Position numbers and translations under genes: made by a program | Notes under the pieces: model-generated | What the model was told of the DNA's origin: nothing | Databases searched by the model: none | What the model saw: the letters and a program-made list of their open reading frames with translations, nothing else | Shown here: piece after piece, positions 34,180 through 44,100 of the stretch | Layout of the letters: each line of letters begins with the position of its first letter | Position numbering within the stretch: the first letter of the stretch is position 1 | NCBI GenBank assembly: GCA_000411415.1 | Contig: KE150450.1 | Coordinates: 1,004,932 to 1,068,931 of the forward strand | Reading direction: 5' to 3' | Origin: Actinomyces sp. HPA0247 | GTDB taxonomy: Bacteria; Actinomycetota; Actinomycetes; Actinomycetales; Actinomycetaceae | DNA: 64,000 nt

Positions 34180-34671
34180 ATGATCCCCGCACGCGTCATC
34201 ACGGTCTCCGACCGCTGCTCCGCTGGCCTCGCCGAGGACCTCTCCGGCCCCCTCGCCGCGCGTCTCCTCGCTGACCACGACATCGAGGCGTCTGTAATCG
34301 TCGTCCCCGACGAGATCGATGCCATCCGCGCTGCGATCACTGCTGCCGTGGAGGACGGGGCCCGTTTCGTCTTCACGACCGGAGGCACCGGCCTCGCCCC
34401 CCGCGACGTCACCCCCGAGGCGACCGAGCCGCTCCTCGTGACGCGCATCGACGGCCTCGCCGACGCGATTCGGCGCCGCGGCGAAGAAAAGGTTGCATCC
34501 GCCGCCCTCTCGCGAGGCCTCGTCGGCGTGACCGCGCGTTCGCCCGAGGGCGCCCTCGTCGTCAACGCTCCCGGCTCGCGTGGCGGCGTCACCGACACCG
34601 TGGCCGTCATCGGCCCGCTCGTCGCCCACATCATCGACCAGCTCGCGGGCGGCGACCACCCGCGCGCGTAA
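34180..34671 (+). CDS. Molybdenum cofactor biosynthesis protein, MogA/MoaB family
   Basis: 163 residues. VITVSDRCSAGLAEDLSG opens the fold, FVFTTGGTGLAPRDVTPEAT is the intact molybdopterin/adenylylation motif and VNAPGSRGGVTDTVAVI the second. It adenylates molybdopterin before molybdate insertion by MoeA. It follows tadA by one base and converges on the moeA-moaC pair. This is the canonical of the two Mog-like proteins in the window. Confidence 0.9.
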   Translation: MIPARVITVSDRCSAGLAEDLSGPLAARLLADHDIEASVIVVPDEIDAIRAAITAAVEDGARFVFTTGGTGLAPRDVTPEATEPLLVTRIDGLADAIRRRGEEKVASAALSRGLVGVTARSPEGALVVNAPGSRGGVTDTVAVIGPLVAHIIDQLAGGDHPRA

Positions 34672-34691
34672 CGGCCTCTGCTGAGACGACC

Positions 34692-34725
34692 AGGCCGCCC
34701 GGCACGTGTGTGCTGCGGGCGGCCT
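34692..34725. terminator. Bidirectional terminator between the mog-like gene and moaC
   Basis: A 10-bp perfect stem (AGGCCGCCCG with CGGGCGGCCT) in the short convergent gap. Confidence 0.7.
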
Positions 34726-34743
34726 CCTCGTACAGCGGCGGCG

Positions 34744-35226
34744 TCAGTCCTGCGGGTCCTCCGGGCGCACCCAGTCGCCGCTGCGACCACCCGACTTCGC
34801 CACGATCTTCGCCTCGCGGATGCGGGCGGAGCGATCCACGCCCTTGACCATGTCCACGATCGCCAGCGCCGCGACCGTCACCGAGGTCAGCGCCTCCATC
34901 TCCACGCCCGTGCGGTCAGCCGTGCGCACGGTCGCGCGAATCGCCACGTGGTCCTCCTCCAGGCTCAGGTCCACCGCGCAGCCGTGCACGCCGATCGTGT
35001 GTGCCAGGGGTAGCAGCTCGGGGACGCGCTTCGCCGCGGAAATACCGGCCACGCGGGCCACCGCCAGCACGTCGCCCTTCGGGACAGTGCCGTCGCGCAG
35101 GGCCTGCATGACCTCGGGCGAGCAATCCACGCGACACACGGCGCTCGCCTGGCGCACGGTCGGGGTCTTCGCCGTCACGTCCACCATGTAGGCGGCACCG
35201 TCTTCGTTCAGGTGTGTAAACTTCAC
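34744..35226 (-). CDS. moaC: Cyclic pyranopterin monophosphate synthase
   Basis: 160 residues from the GTG preceded by GAGAGGAAA; a GTG 8 codons upstream is possible but poorly placed. The family N-terminus FTHLNEDGAAYMVDVTAK is present. The catalytic PLAHTIGVHGCAVDL and EMEALTSVTVAALAIVDMVK with the conserved Asp and Lys (KSGGRSG) follow. It acts after MoaA in making cyclic pyranopterin. It lies 32 bases downstream of moeA on the same strand. Confidence 0.94.
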   Translation of the reverse strand: MKFTHLNEDGAAYMVDVTAKTPTVRQASAVCRVDCSPEVMQALRDGTVPKGDVLAVARVAGISAAKRVPELLPLAHTIGVHGCAVDLSLEEDHVAIRATVRTADRTGVEMEALTSVTVAALAIVDMVKGVDRSARIREAKIVAKSGGRSGDWVRPEDPQD

Positions 35227-35258
35227 GAATTTCCTCTCGTTATCTGTCACTCGTGGGG

Positions 35259-36536
35259 TCAGCCCACGAGCGGGACGACCGCCAGCTCCTGGCCGGCCTC
35301 AACCTTCTCAACGTCCGGCAAGACCACGCCGATCGCCTCCGCGTTCGCCAGCGAAGCCACCAGGTGCGACTTCGACCCCAGGGGGTGCACCGGCTCCACC
35401 CAGCGGGCCCCGGCCTCGTCCCCGGGACCGGAAACGAAACGAAGCGGAATGAACTGCGTCTTCCCGGACGGCGACTCCCACCCGGCGTGCGCGCGTGCGA
35501 GGACGCCGCTCGGGGCGGTCGCGCCGCGCTCGGGAGCGACGAGGTCCGACATGACCGCCAGCGCGCCCGCGACGTACATGTGGAACGTCGTAAAAACCGA
35601 CACCGGGTTACCGGGCAGGCAGATGACCGGCGTCTCGCGGCCGCCCGGACCCACCGGCGTGGACCCCACGCCCTGTGGGCCGCCCGGCTGCTGGGCGACG
35701 TGATGGAAGCCCGCGTCCGTGCCGAGGGTGAGACGCACGACCTCGTATGCGCCTGCTGAAATGCCGCCCGCGGTCAGGACCAGGTCGGCCTCCGGCGCCG
35801 CGTCGAGGGTCGCGCGCAGCTCCGCCGGGGTGTCCCCCGTACGTAGGTGAGCGACGACCTGCCCGCCGGCCTCCTCGACGAGGCCGCGCAGCAGGATGCC
35901 GTTCGAATCGGGAATCTGGCCGCGCTCAAGGGCCTCACCGGCCTGCTTCAGTTCCGTGCCTGTCGACACGACGATGACGCGCGGTCGGGGCAGGACCGTC
36001 AGAGTGCCGTGCCCGACCGAGGCAGCGGCCGACAGGGCCGTCCCATCCAGGACGCGTCCCGCCTCCAGGACCGGGGAACCCACCGCGAGGGCCTCGCCGG
36101 CAACGCGCACGTTCTCGCCCAGCTTCGGGGCGACGCGGATCTCCACCGTCTCGGGCGCCTGCGCGATGCCCGCCGCGTGATCCGTCTGCTCGACCTTCAC
36201 GACGGTATCCGCGCCAGCCGGGACGGGGGCGCCCGTCATGATGCGCCACGCCTGCCCCTTCTCAAGGCGATTCTCGCGGGTGTCGCCCGCCGGAATATCA
36301 CCCGCGACGGGCAGCGTCCAGGGGCCCTCGCCCGCCAAGTCCTCGCGGCGCACCGCAAACCCGTCCATCGCGGAGTTCGTGAACGGCGGCAGTGGGATCA
36401 ACGAGCTGATGTCGACGGCCAGGCGGCGACCCAGGCACTCCTCGACGGGAAGCGTCTCGTGGGGGAGAACGTGGCTGAGTGCCAGTGCCTCAATCAGCTC
36501 GCGATGCTGCGCAGTAGACAGGGTGGGATCGTGCAT
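35259..36536 (-). CDS. moeA: Molybdopterin molybdenumtransferase
   Basis: 425 residues from the ATG of MHDPTLSTAQH. Domains in order are the MoeA N-terminal domain with FTNSAMDGFAV and IMTGAPVPAGADTVV, the Mog-like domain with VVSTGTELKQAG and LTAGGISAGAYEVV, and the C-terminal beta domain ending in ELAVVPLVG. LPGNPVSVFTTFHMYV is the conserved substrate loop. It inserts molybdate into adenylylated molybdopterin. One 14-mer motif falls in a loop of the last domain (GDEAGA). A longer upstream reading frame crosses repeat DNA and was not used. Confidence 0.94.
   Translation of the reverse strand: MHDPTLSTAQHRELIEALALSHVLPHETLPVEECLGRRLAVDISSLIPLPPFTNSAMDGFAVRREDLAGEGPWTLPVAGDIPAGDTRENRLEKGQAWRIMTGAPVPAGADTVVKVEQTDHAAGIAQAPETVEIRVAPKLGENVRVAGEALAVGSPVLEAGRVLDGTALSAAASVGHGTLTVLPRPRVIVVSTGTELKQAGEALERGQIPDSNGILLRGLVEEAGGQVVAHLRTGDTPAELRATLDAAPEADLVLTAGGISAGAYEVVRLTLGTDAGFHHVAQQPGGPQGVGSTPVGPGGRETPVICLPGNPVSVFTTFHMYVAGALAVMSDLVAPERGATAPSGVLARAHAGWESPSGKTQFIPLRFVSGPGDEAGARWVEPVHPLGSKSHLVASLANAEAIGVVLPDVEKVEAGQELAVVPLVG
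35407..35420 (-). repeat. GACGAGGCCGGGGC motif copy inside moeA
   Basis: Exact copy in sense with moeA, encoding DEAGA in a surface loop of the C-terminal domain rather than in the conserved core. Confidence 0.75.
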
Positions 36537-36652
36537 GTGTCCAGTGTAGGGCCAGGTGGGGTGGGGGAGGGGCGTCGGGGGCATGTGCGCACACGGTGTT
36601 GTTCGGTTGCTGGTCGGGCGGCTGGGAGTAGCCGTCTGCCTGGCGCCCGCTG

Positions 36653-36790
36653 GACGAGGCGTGGGCCGGGTTGGGTGGTTGTAGCCCGTTTCAGTGGCCT
36701 GGACATGGGCTGCAAGGGGGAATTGCAGCATTAGGGGCGCGACACGCCAGCGACACGCCGCGACGGGACTTCTAATGCTGCCAAACCCCC
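36653..36790 (+). repeat. 138-bp direct repeat, left copy, containing hairpin element copy 2
   Basis: Begins GACGAGGCGTGGGCCGGGTT and ends with the GACACGCC-loop hairpin (36716-36790), whose stem is GCAGCATTAG with CTAATGCTGC. The right copy lies on the other side of the DUF559-like gene. The 116 bases between moeA and this repeat show nothing recognisable. Confidence 0.85.
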
Positions 36791-36864
36791 ACTTGCGTGG
36801 CCTGGGGGGCCTTCGTTGGCGCAGTGGAGACAGCCGCTGACGGCGTTCGCCGGGTGTCGTGGAC

Positions 36865-37881
36865 TCATCCGAGGCGTGCAGCGAGTGCGGCGCGGACCTG
36901 CGCAACAAGCTCGTCTGGATGGTCCAGATCGTGCCAGCCGGTGCGGATGATGTGCCAGCCCTCGGCCTCAAGATGGCGTTGGCGCTCGCGCTCGCGGGAA
37001 AGTGAGGCGTGAATACTGCCAGGGTTATCGCCGTATTTGGCGCGCCCGTCGAACTCAATGCCGACTTTCTCGGCGGGGAATGCGCAATCGATGAAGTAGC
37101 GACGGCCCCTCGTGTGTACCTCGACCTGTGTGCGCATGCCGGTGAGGCCTGCTGCGCACAGCTCGTACAGTACGCGCGCTTCTCCGGGGGAGGCACATCC
37201 GGCATCAGCATGGGCGATGATCCACTGTGCTTGAGAGCGGCCACGAGCCCTATTGCCAAGACGCGTAAGCTCTGCGCTCAGTAACTCCTTCCAGAACTTC
37301 TCGTGTCGGCGTGAGTCTTTGAGGTGGAAGTTGTCGAAGTGCGTGAAGGCATTGCCGATCATGCAGAGCTGGGTGAAGGCGGCTCTCCGGTTCGGTGAGG
37401 TTCGTGTAACGGTGATCTGTGCTGCTTCGAGGCTCTCGATGAGAAGGCCGCGTGTGTCGCTAAAGGCAGGGAGATGACAAACGTGCCTGGCCTTGACCTT
37501 TATGGGAGCAAAGGTGTGAGTGCCGATTGCTATGGCGGGAAGGATGATCGGGCGGATGGCGGATGAGGCGGCAACCGTGATAGGGGGAAGTGCGGGATCA
37601 CTTCCGTAGCCGTGCGCCCACAGTGCGCACTGACCGGTGACCACCATGGCATGGTGCGTGTGTGCGAGGTGGTAGAGGCGTGCGGCGAGCACAACCTCCG
37701 GTAGCCGACTCATGTCTATGTCTGTCAAGAGAGACAGATCAAGGTGGGTCCTGCCCGCGATTTTCACAGCCGTCGGTCTCCTTGTGAGTCCGTGGTGGCT
37801 GGAGCGCGGCACGCGAATGATCGCGCGTTCAACGGCGTCGAGGATGAAAGGAGCGTCGTTGCCCCTGACTTCTTGGCTCAT
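36865..37881 (-). CDS. DUF559/VSR-like endonuclease-domain protein
   Basis: 338 residues, not a gene I can name. The first half has a winged-helix-like region and the segment ARLYHLAHTHHAMVVTGQCALWAHGYG, as in actinobacterial proteins related to AbiEi-type antitoxins. The C-terminal 110 residues look like a DUF559/very-short-patch-repair fold: GEARVLYELCAAGL, YFIDCAFPAEKVGIEFDGRAKYG and ERERQRHLEAEGWHIIRTGW, with the E...D...E pattern of PD-(D/E)XK nucleases. Its GC content appears lower than that of its neighbours, and it is bracketed by 138-bp direct repeats, both signs of transfer. A defence or repair role is plausible but unproven. Confidence 0.75.
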   Translation of the reverse strand: MSQEVRGNDAPFILDAVERAIIRVPRSSHHGLTRRPTAVKIAGRTHLDLSLLTDIDMSRLPEVVLAARLYHLAHTHHAMVVTGQCALWAHGYGSDPALPPITVAASSAIRPIILPAIAIGTHTFAPIKVKARHVCHLPAFSDTRGLLIESLEAAQITVTRTSPNRRAAFTQLCMIGNAFTHFDNFHLKDSRRHEKFWKELLSAELTRLGNRARGRSQAQWIIAHADAGCASPGEARVLYELCAAGLTGMRTQVEVHTRGRRYFIDCAFPAEKVGIEFDGRAKYGDNPGSIHASLSRERERQRHLEAEGWHIIRTGWHDLDHPDELVAQVRAALAARLG

Positions 37882-38008
37882 GAATAAATTCTAGTGCGAT
37901 AGTTATTAGTTCGTTGCTGTTTGAATCTTCTGATTGTGTTTGAGTGCTGATGTGTCCTCGCGCGGTGCAATGAGGTGCGGGTATGGGTCTGGCCTTCTTG
38001 TGTGGTGT

Positions 38009-38146
38009 GACGAGGCGTGGGCCGGGTTGGTCGGTTGCAGCTCATTTCAGTTGCCCGGACATGGTTGCAAGGGGGAATTGCAGCATTAGGGGCGCGACAC
38101 GCCGGCGACACGCCGTGACGAGACTTCTAATGCTGCCAAACCCCCC
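38009..38146 (+). repeat. 138-bp direct repeat, right copy, containing hairpin element copy 3
   Basis: Matches the left copy with only scattered differences, including the GACGAGGCGTGGGCC start and the GCAGCATTAG/CTAATGCTGC hairpin (38071-38145). The AT-rich 127 bases before it are the promoter side of the DUF559-like gene. The 294 bases after it lead to moaA and include one 14-mer motif. Confidence 0.85.
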
Positions 38147-38358
38147 ATTTGCCCGGCCTGTTGGGCCGTTGTTAGTGGGGCAGTGGGGCGCGTTCAGGTT
38201 CTTGGTGAGAGAACCTATCGTTGTTGGGGTGAATGTGGCTGTAACCGCTACCAACGGGTGCAATGAACTGGTTTCGCACCGCCGGGGTGGGTGGTGGCTG
38301 CATAATTCTCGCTTGGCCACGCTGATTGGGCTCCGGTGCCTGTCTCGTTTCTCTCAAC

Positions 38359-38372
38359 GACGAGGCCGGGGC
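38359..38372 (+). repeat. Copy of the GACGAGGCCGGGGC motif upstream of moaA
   Basis: Exact copy about 70 bases before the moaA start, with no inverted partner. Confidence 0.8.
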
Positions 38373-38440
38373 CGCATGATGCCGTTCGGGCTCGGTTTTT
38401 CGAGGGGCGAACACAGGGCAAATCGCGGTAGGGTTGCGCC

Positions 38441-39505
38441 ATGTCTGTCGAGTTCGTTTCCGCCTCTCAGGCGGCAGATGCAGCTGCGTGTGACGCGCCG
38501 CTGCGGCTCGTCGACACCTTCGGGCGCGTCGCCCGAGACCTGCGCGTCTCGCTCACTGACCGCTGCAATCTGCGCTGTTCCTACTGCATGCCCCCCGAAG
38601 GCCTGGACTGGCTGCCCACCGAGGACACTCTGACAGACGACGAGGTCGTGCGCCTCATTCGTATCGGCGTGCACAGGTTGGGGATCCGCCAGGTGCGCTT
38701 CACGGGAGGTGAGCCGCTCCTGCGCCGAGGCCTCGAGGGGATCATCACCGAGTGTTCCCACCTGCGCACCGACGAGGGGAAGCCGCTCGACCTGGCTCTG
38801 ACGACGAATGCGCTGGGCCTGGCCAAGCGCGCCCAGGGCCTGAAGGACGCGGGTTTGAACCGCGTCAACATTTCGCTTGATTCGCTGGATCCCGAGCATT
38901 TCGCGGCGATCACCCGCCGCGACCGCCTCGCTGACGTCCTCGAGGGGATCGAGGCTGCCGCCCGCGCGGGCTTGAGTCCCATTAAGGTCAACACCCTCGT
39001 GCTGCGCGGCATGAACGAGACCGACCTGCCCGACCTGGTCGACTACTGCCTGGACCGAGGCATCGAGCTGCGCGTCATTGAGCAGATGCCGATCGGCCCG
39101 GCCGACACGTGGGATCGCCAGAACATCCTGACTGCCGACGAGATCCTGCACATCATGGGGACTCGCCACACGCTGACTCCCGCGCCGCGCGAGGACCCGC
39201 ATTCGCCGGCGGGACGCTGGATCGTCGACGGTGACCCGAGTAAGAGGCTCGGCGTTATCGCCTCCGTCTCTGACCCGTTCTGCAATGCTTGTGACCGCAC
39301 GCGCCTCACGTCTGACGGCATGGTGCGTTCCTGCCTGTTTTCCACTGAGGAGACGTCGCTGCGCGACCTGCTGCGCGGTGGGGGAGACGACGCTCAGATT
39401 GCCGCCCGATGGGCCGATGCGATGTGGACGAAGCCTGCCGCGCACGGCCTCAATCTCGATGCCTTCGCGCGCCCGTCGCGCACGATGAGTCGTATTGGCG
39501 GGTAA
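38441..39505 (+). CDS. moaA: GTP 3',8-cyclase
   Basis: 354 residues. The radical-SAM cluster ligands are Cys-42, Cys-46 and Cys-49 in DRCNLRCSYCMPPEG. FTGGEPLLRRG follows, and the second 4Fe-4S site is in CNACDRTRLTSDGMVRSCLFS. It normally ends in GG; here the end is MSRIGG, intact. It starts molybdopterin synthesis from GTP. It stands upstream of narK, with a 220-base regulatory gap. Confidence 0.95.
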   Translation: MSVEFVSASQAADAAACDAPLRLVDTFGRVARDLRVSLTDRCNLRCSYCMPPEGLDWLPTEDTLTDDEVVRLIRIGVHRLGIRQVRFTGGEPLLRRGLEGIITECSHLRTDEGKPLDLALTTNALGLAKRAQGLKDAGLNRVNISLDSLDPEHFAAITRRDRLADVLEGIEAAARAGLSPIKVNTLVLRGMNETDLPDLVDYCLDRGIELRVIEQMPIGPADTWDRQNILTADEILHIMGTRHTLTPAPREDPHSPAGRWIVDGDPSKRLGVIASVSDPFCNACDRTRLTSDGMVRSCLFSTEETSLRDLLRGGGDDAQIAARWADAMWTKPAAHGLNLDAFARPSRTMSRIGG

Positions 39506-39640
39506 CCTCCCTTAAATTCCGTAATGCCGGTGTTTTCTAACGGCGGTCAATTGTGGCTTTGTTGTCCGCCGTATCTTGCCTTGTAGAAGGACTTTTCCCA
39601 ACGTTTCCAAGGGTGATGTACGTCCCAATGAGTTCGTGTG

Positions 39641-39658
39641 GGTTACGTCATTTCCATT
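39641..39658 (-). promoter_or_regulatory. Candidate regulator site upstream of narK
   Basis: On the minus strand this reads ATGGAAATGACGTAACC. It resembles TTTGTAAGTAACGTAACAGG upstream of the regulator-MoaD gene (11 of 16 central bases) and lies a similar distance (about 70 bases) before a start codon. Confidence 0.3.
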
Positions 39659-39728
39659 GGTAGCCTCCGTGTTAAAGAATGTCCGGCGTGCGCCCGCGCC
39701 CGGACACCCTTCAGACACGAGGAGAGCC

Positions 39729-41081
39729 ATGAGCGCGACCGAACCCGCGGCCAAGAAGAGCCGCTACCTGCTCACTGACTGGAACCCCAACGACGAGTCC
39801 AAGTGGGACTCGAAGCTCGCGTGGCGCACGCTGTGGATCACGACCTACTCGCTGATCCTCGCCTTCTGCGTGTGGTTCCTGCCCAGCGCCATCGCGCCGA
39901 AGCTGACGCTTCTTGGCTTCGATCTGAACAAGTCGCAGCTGTACTGGCTCACCGCCCTCCCCGGCCTCGCCGCCGGCATCCTGCGCCTCATCTACATGTT
40001 CCTGCCCCCGCTCATCGGCACCCGTAAGCTTGTGGGTATCACCTCCCTGCTGTGCATCATTCCGATGCTCGGCTGGTTCTTTGCGGTCCAGGACAACACG
40101 ACCCCCTACTGGGTCCTGCTGACCCTGGCCTTCATGTGTGGAATCGGCGGCGGCTCGTTCTCCGGCTACATGCCCTCGACCGGCTACTTCTTCCCCAAGC
40201 GCCTCGCCGGCACGGCGCTCGGCCTGCAGGGTGGCATCGGTAACCTCGGTATGTCCGTCATCCAGCTGGTCGGCCCCATCCTCATGGGCTTTGGCCTCTT
40301 CGGCATGACCTGGCTGGCTCCGCAGACGCAGGCCAGTGGCGACCACGCGGGTGAGAGCATCTGGGTCTACAACGCTGCGGTCTTCTTCATTCCGTGGTGC
40401 CTCGTCGCCGCGATCCTCGCCTTCATCTGGCTGCGCGACGTGCCCGTCAAGGCCAACATCAAGCAGCAGCTCGATATCTTCTCCAACCCCAACACCTGGT
40501 ACATGACCATCCTCTACGTCATGACCTTCGGTCTGTTCTCCGGCTTCTCCGCCGTCTTCGGCCTGCTCATCAACAACCAGTTCGGCCGCGAGTCCACCGT
40601 TGGTCTGCCGGTCCTGGGCGCGACCTTCGCCTTCCTTGGCCCCCTCATCGGCTCGATCATCCGCATGTCCTGGGGCATCTTCTGTGACCGCATGGGCGGC
40701 GCCATCTGGACCTTCATCTCCGGCGTCGGCATGGCCATCACACTGGCCGGTATCGCCTGGGTCCTGTACAACCCCACCGGTTGGACCGACTTCTACATCT
40801 TCATGGCGCTCATGCTTACCATGTTCCTGTTCTCCGGCTTCGGTAACGCCGGTACCTTCAAGCAGATGCCGATGATCATGCCGGCCCGCCAGGCTGGCGG
40901 CGCCATCGGCTTCACCTCCGCCATCGCATCCCTCGGCCCCTTCCTCGTCGGCGTCGCCCTCTCCGCGGTCGGCACCGGCGGTGCATGGGCCTTCTTCCTG
41001 GGATGCGCCATCTTCTGCGCCCTGTGCTCGGTCCTGTGCTGGGTCATGTACGCGCGCAAGAACGCCCCGTTCCCCGGCTGA
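39729..41081 (+). CDS. narK: Nitrate/nitrite MFS transporter
   Basis: 450 residues and twelve helices from the ATG preceded by GAGGAGAG. Two nitrate-signature Gly-rich helices are present: FMCGIGGGSFSGYMPSTGYFFP and GFGNAGTFKQMPMI. The Arg residues in AAGILRLIYMF and SIIRMSWG are the expected substrate contacts. It supplies nitrate to the reductase encoded 70 bases downstream and may export nitrite. Confidence 0.94.
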   Translation: MSATEPAAKKSRYLLTDWNPNDESKWDSKLAWRTLWITTYSLILAFCVWFLPSAIAPKLTLLGFDLNKSQLYWLTALPGLAAGILRLIYMFLPPLIGTRKLVGITSLLCIIPMLGWFFAVQDNTTPYWVLLTLAFMCGIGGGSFSGYMPSTGYFFPKRLAGTALGLQGGIGNLGMSVIQLVGPILMGFGLFGMTWLAPQTQASGDHAGESIWVYNAAVFFIPWCLVAAILAFIWLRDVPVKANIKQQLDIFSNPNTWYMTILYVMTFGLFSGFSAVFGLLINNQFGRESTVGLPVLGATFAFLGPLIGSIIRMSWGIFCDRMGGAIWTFISGVGMAITLAGIAWVLYNPTGWTDFYIFMALMLTMFLFSGFGNAGTFKQMPMIMPARQAGGAIGFTSAIASLGPFLVGVALSAVGTGGAWAFFLGCAIFCALCSVLCWVMYARKNAPFPG

Positions 41082-41150
41082 TCCATCCGGCACTGCGCGG
41101 TGCCGAACGGACCTGCCACTGCCTCGTCACTCGACTCTTAGGAGCACCCC

Positions 41151-44100
41151 ATGACGAATCTCGAATCCGATATGACCTTCCCGACCTACGGCGGTGAGGT
41201 CAAGCCCGCGACCGGCGCAACCCTGTTTGCGCTCGGCTCGTGGCTGCGTCGCGGCAAGGCGTCCGCCGACGCGCGCCAGCTCTTCCTTGACGGCGGCCGC
41301 GAAGGCGACTCCTTCTACCGCGATCGCTGGAGCTACGACAAGATCGTGCGCTCCACCCACGGCGTGAACTGCACGGGCTCGTGCTCGTGGAAGATCTACG
41401 TCAAGGACGGCGTCATCACCTGGGAAACCCAGCAGACTGACTACCCGTCGACCGGCGCGGACATGCCCGAGTACGAGCCCCGCGGCTGCCCGCGTGGTGC
41501 GGCGTTCTCGTGGTACGAGTACTCGCCGACCCGTATCAAGTACCCCTACGTGCGCGGCGTCCTGCTCGACATGTTCCGCGAGGCCAAGAAGCGCCTCGGC
41601 GATCCGGTCGACGCGTGGGCCGCGGTCGTTGAGGACCCGGAGAAGGCGCGCGCTTACAAGTCGCAGCGCGGCCGCGGCGGCATGGTCCGCGTGTCCTGGG
41701 AAGAGGCGATGGAGATCGTCGCCTCCGCCTACGTGCACACGATCAAGCAGTACGGCCCGGACCGCATCGCCGGCTTCTCGGTGATCCCCGCCATGTCGAT
41801 GATCTCCTACGGTGCGGGCGCCCGCTTCCACGAGCTCATCGGCGGCACCATGCTGTCCTTCTATGACTGGTACGCGGACCTCCCGCCGGCCTCCCCGCAG
41901 GTCTTCGGCGACCAGACCGACGTGCCCGAGGCCGGCGACTGGTTCAACTCGCAGTACCTCATCATGTGGGGCACCAACCTGCCGCTGACCCGTACCCCCG
42001 ACGCACACTTCATGGCCGAGGCCCGCTACCACGGCCAGAAGGTCGTCGTTGTGTCCCCGGACTTCGCGGACAACACAAAGTTCGCGGACGACTGGTTGCG
42101 CGTCCAGCCCGGCACGGACGGTGCCCTGGCCCAGGCCATGGGTCACGTCATCCTCAAGGAATTCCACGTCGGCAAGCGCGAGCCCATGTTCCTGGACTAC
42201 ATGAAGCGCTACACCGACGGCCCGTTCCTCGTGGAGATCGGCGAGGTCGGCGACGGTGCCCACGAGGGCATCGATCCGGCGACGCTGGTTCCCGGCAAGT
42301 TCCTCACGGCCGCCAAGATGCCCGAGGGCACGACCGAGCGCACCGAGAACAACGAGTTCCGTCCCCTCGTCATCGAGGCCGACGGCACGGTCAAGGACCC
42401 GGGTGGCACGCTCGCCGATCGCTTCGGCGAGGAGGGCGCAGGCCACTGGAACCTCAACCTCGATGGCGTCGAGCCGGTCCTGTCCATCATGGACACGAAC
42501 GAGTGGGGGGGCGTCGAGATCGCCCTGCCGCGCTTCGACCTGCCGGCGGCCTCCGGTCAGGCTTCGGTCGGTGGCGGCTACGTCCTGCGTGGCGTGCCCG
42601 CGCGCCGCGTGAACGGCCGCCTCGTGACGACCGTGTTCGACATCATGCTGGCCCACTACGCGGTTGAGCGCGAGGGCCTGCCGGGCCAGTGGCCCACCGA
42701 CTACATGGACGCCTCCACGCCGGGCACCCCCGCGTGGCAGGAGGAGTTCACCTCGGTTCCCGCCGGAGCCGCCATCAAGATCGGTCGCGAGTTCGCGCAG
42801 AACGCGGTCGAAACCGAGGGCCGTTCCATGATCCTCATGGGCGCCGGCACGAACCACTACTACCACTCCGACCAGATGTACCGTACGTTCCTGGCGCTCA
42901 CGGAAATGTGTGGCACCCAGGGCCGCAACGGCGGCGGCTGGGCCCACTACGTGGGTCAGGAGAAGGTCCGCCCGATCATGGGTTGGGGCTCCTTCACCTT
43001 CGCCCTGGATTGGGCGCGCCCGCCGCGTCAGATGATCTCCACCGGCTGGTACTACATGACCACCGACCAGTGGCGCTACGACGGGGCCCCGGCCTCGGCC
43101 ATGGCGAACCCGATCAAGTCCTCGCACCTGGACGGCAAGCAGCTGGTCGACACGCTCGTCGAGTCGGTTCAGCGCGGCTGGATGCCCTGCTACCCGACGT
43201 TCTCCAAGGGTTCGACTCAGCTGGGTCGCGAGGCCGCCGAGGCCGGCATGGCTCCGGCGCAGTACGTGTCCCAGGAGCTGCGCGAGGGCCGCCTCCAGTT
43301 CGCGATCGAGGACCCGGACGCCCACCACAACGTCCCGAAGATCCTCGCGAACTGGCGCACGAACCTGCTCGGCTCGTCCGCGAAGGGCACCGAGTTCTTC
43401 CTGCGTCACATGCTGGGCACCGGCAACGAGGTCAACGCGCAGGAGCTGCCCGAGGGCTCCCGTCCCGCGACCGTCAACTGGCGTGACGCTCACCCCGGCA
43501 AGCTCGACCTCATGTGGGTCGCGGACTTCCGTAACACCTCGACGACGCTGCACTCCGACGTCGTGCTGCCGGCCGCCACGTGGTACGAGAAGCACGACCT
43601 GTCCTCCACGGACATGCACCCCTTCATGCACTGCTTCGACGAGGCCGTGAACCCGCCGTGGGAGGCGCGCACCGACTTCGAGGTGTTCCAGACGCTGGCA
43701 CACCTCGTGGGACGCCTGGCCGCCGACCACCTGGGAACGCAGACGGACGTCGTCGCCGTCCCGCTGGGTCACGACTCCCCGGACGCCATGACCATGGCGA
43801 GCGGCGTCGTCCCCGAGCAGACGTGGACGCCCGGCAAGACCATGCCGAAGCTGGTCCCGATCGAGCGCGACTACACGCAGGTCGGTTACAAGTTCGACCG
43901 CATGGGTCCGCTCCTGGAAAAGGCTGGCCTGGCCGCCAAGGGCGTTGCGTTCAACGTCCAGGAGGCTTTCGAGGAACTCGGCGACCTCAACGGCCGTGCC
44001 CCCATGGACGGCAACGCCGGCGAGGGTGCGCCCCTGTGTGACACCGCGATCAAGGCGGCGAACATGGCGCTGCGCTTCTCGGGCACCACGAACGGCTCGC

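Noticed and set aside
36537-37259. Upstream extension of moeA
   Set aside because: It crosses the 138-bp repeat and the end of the DUF559-like gene and has no MoeA homology before MHDPTLSTAQH.
38147-38440. Molybdenum cofactor riboswitch upstream of moaA
   Set aside because: The region is long enough, but I could not find a convincing conserved fold by eye; a covariance-model search would be decisive.
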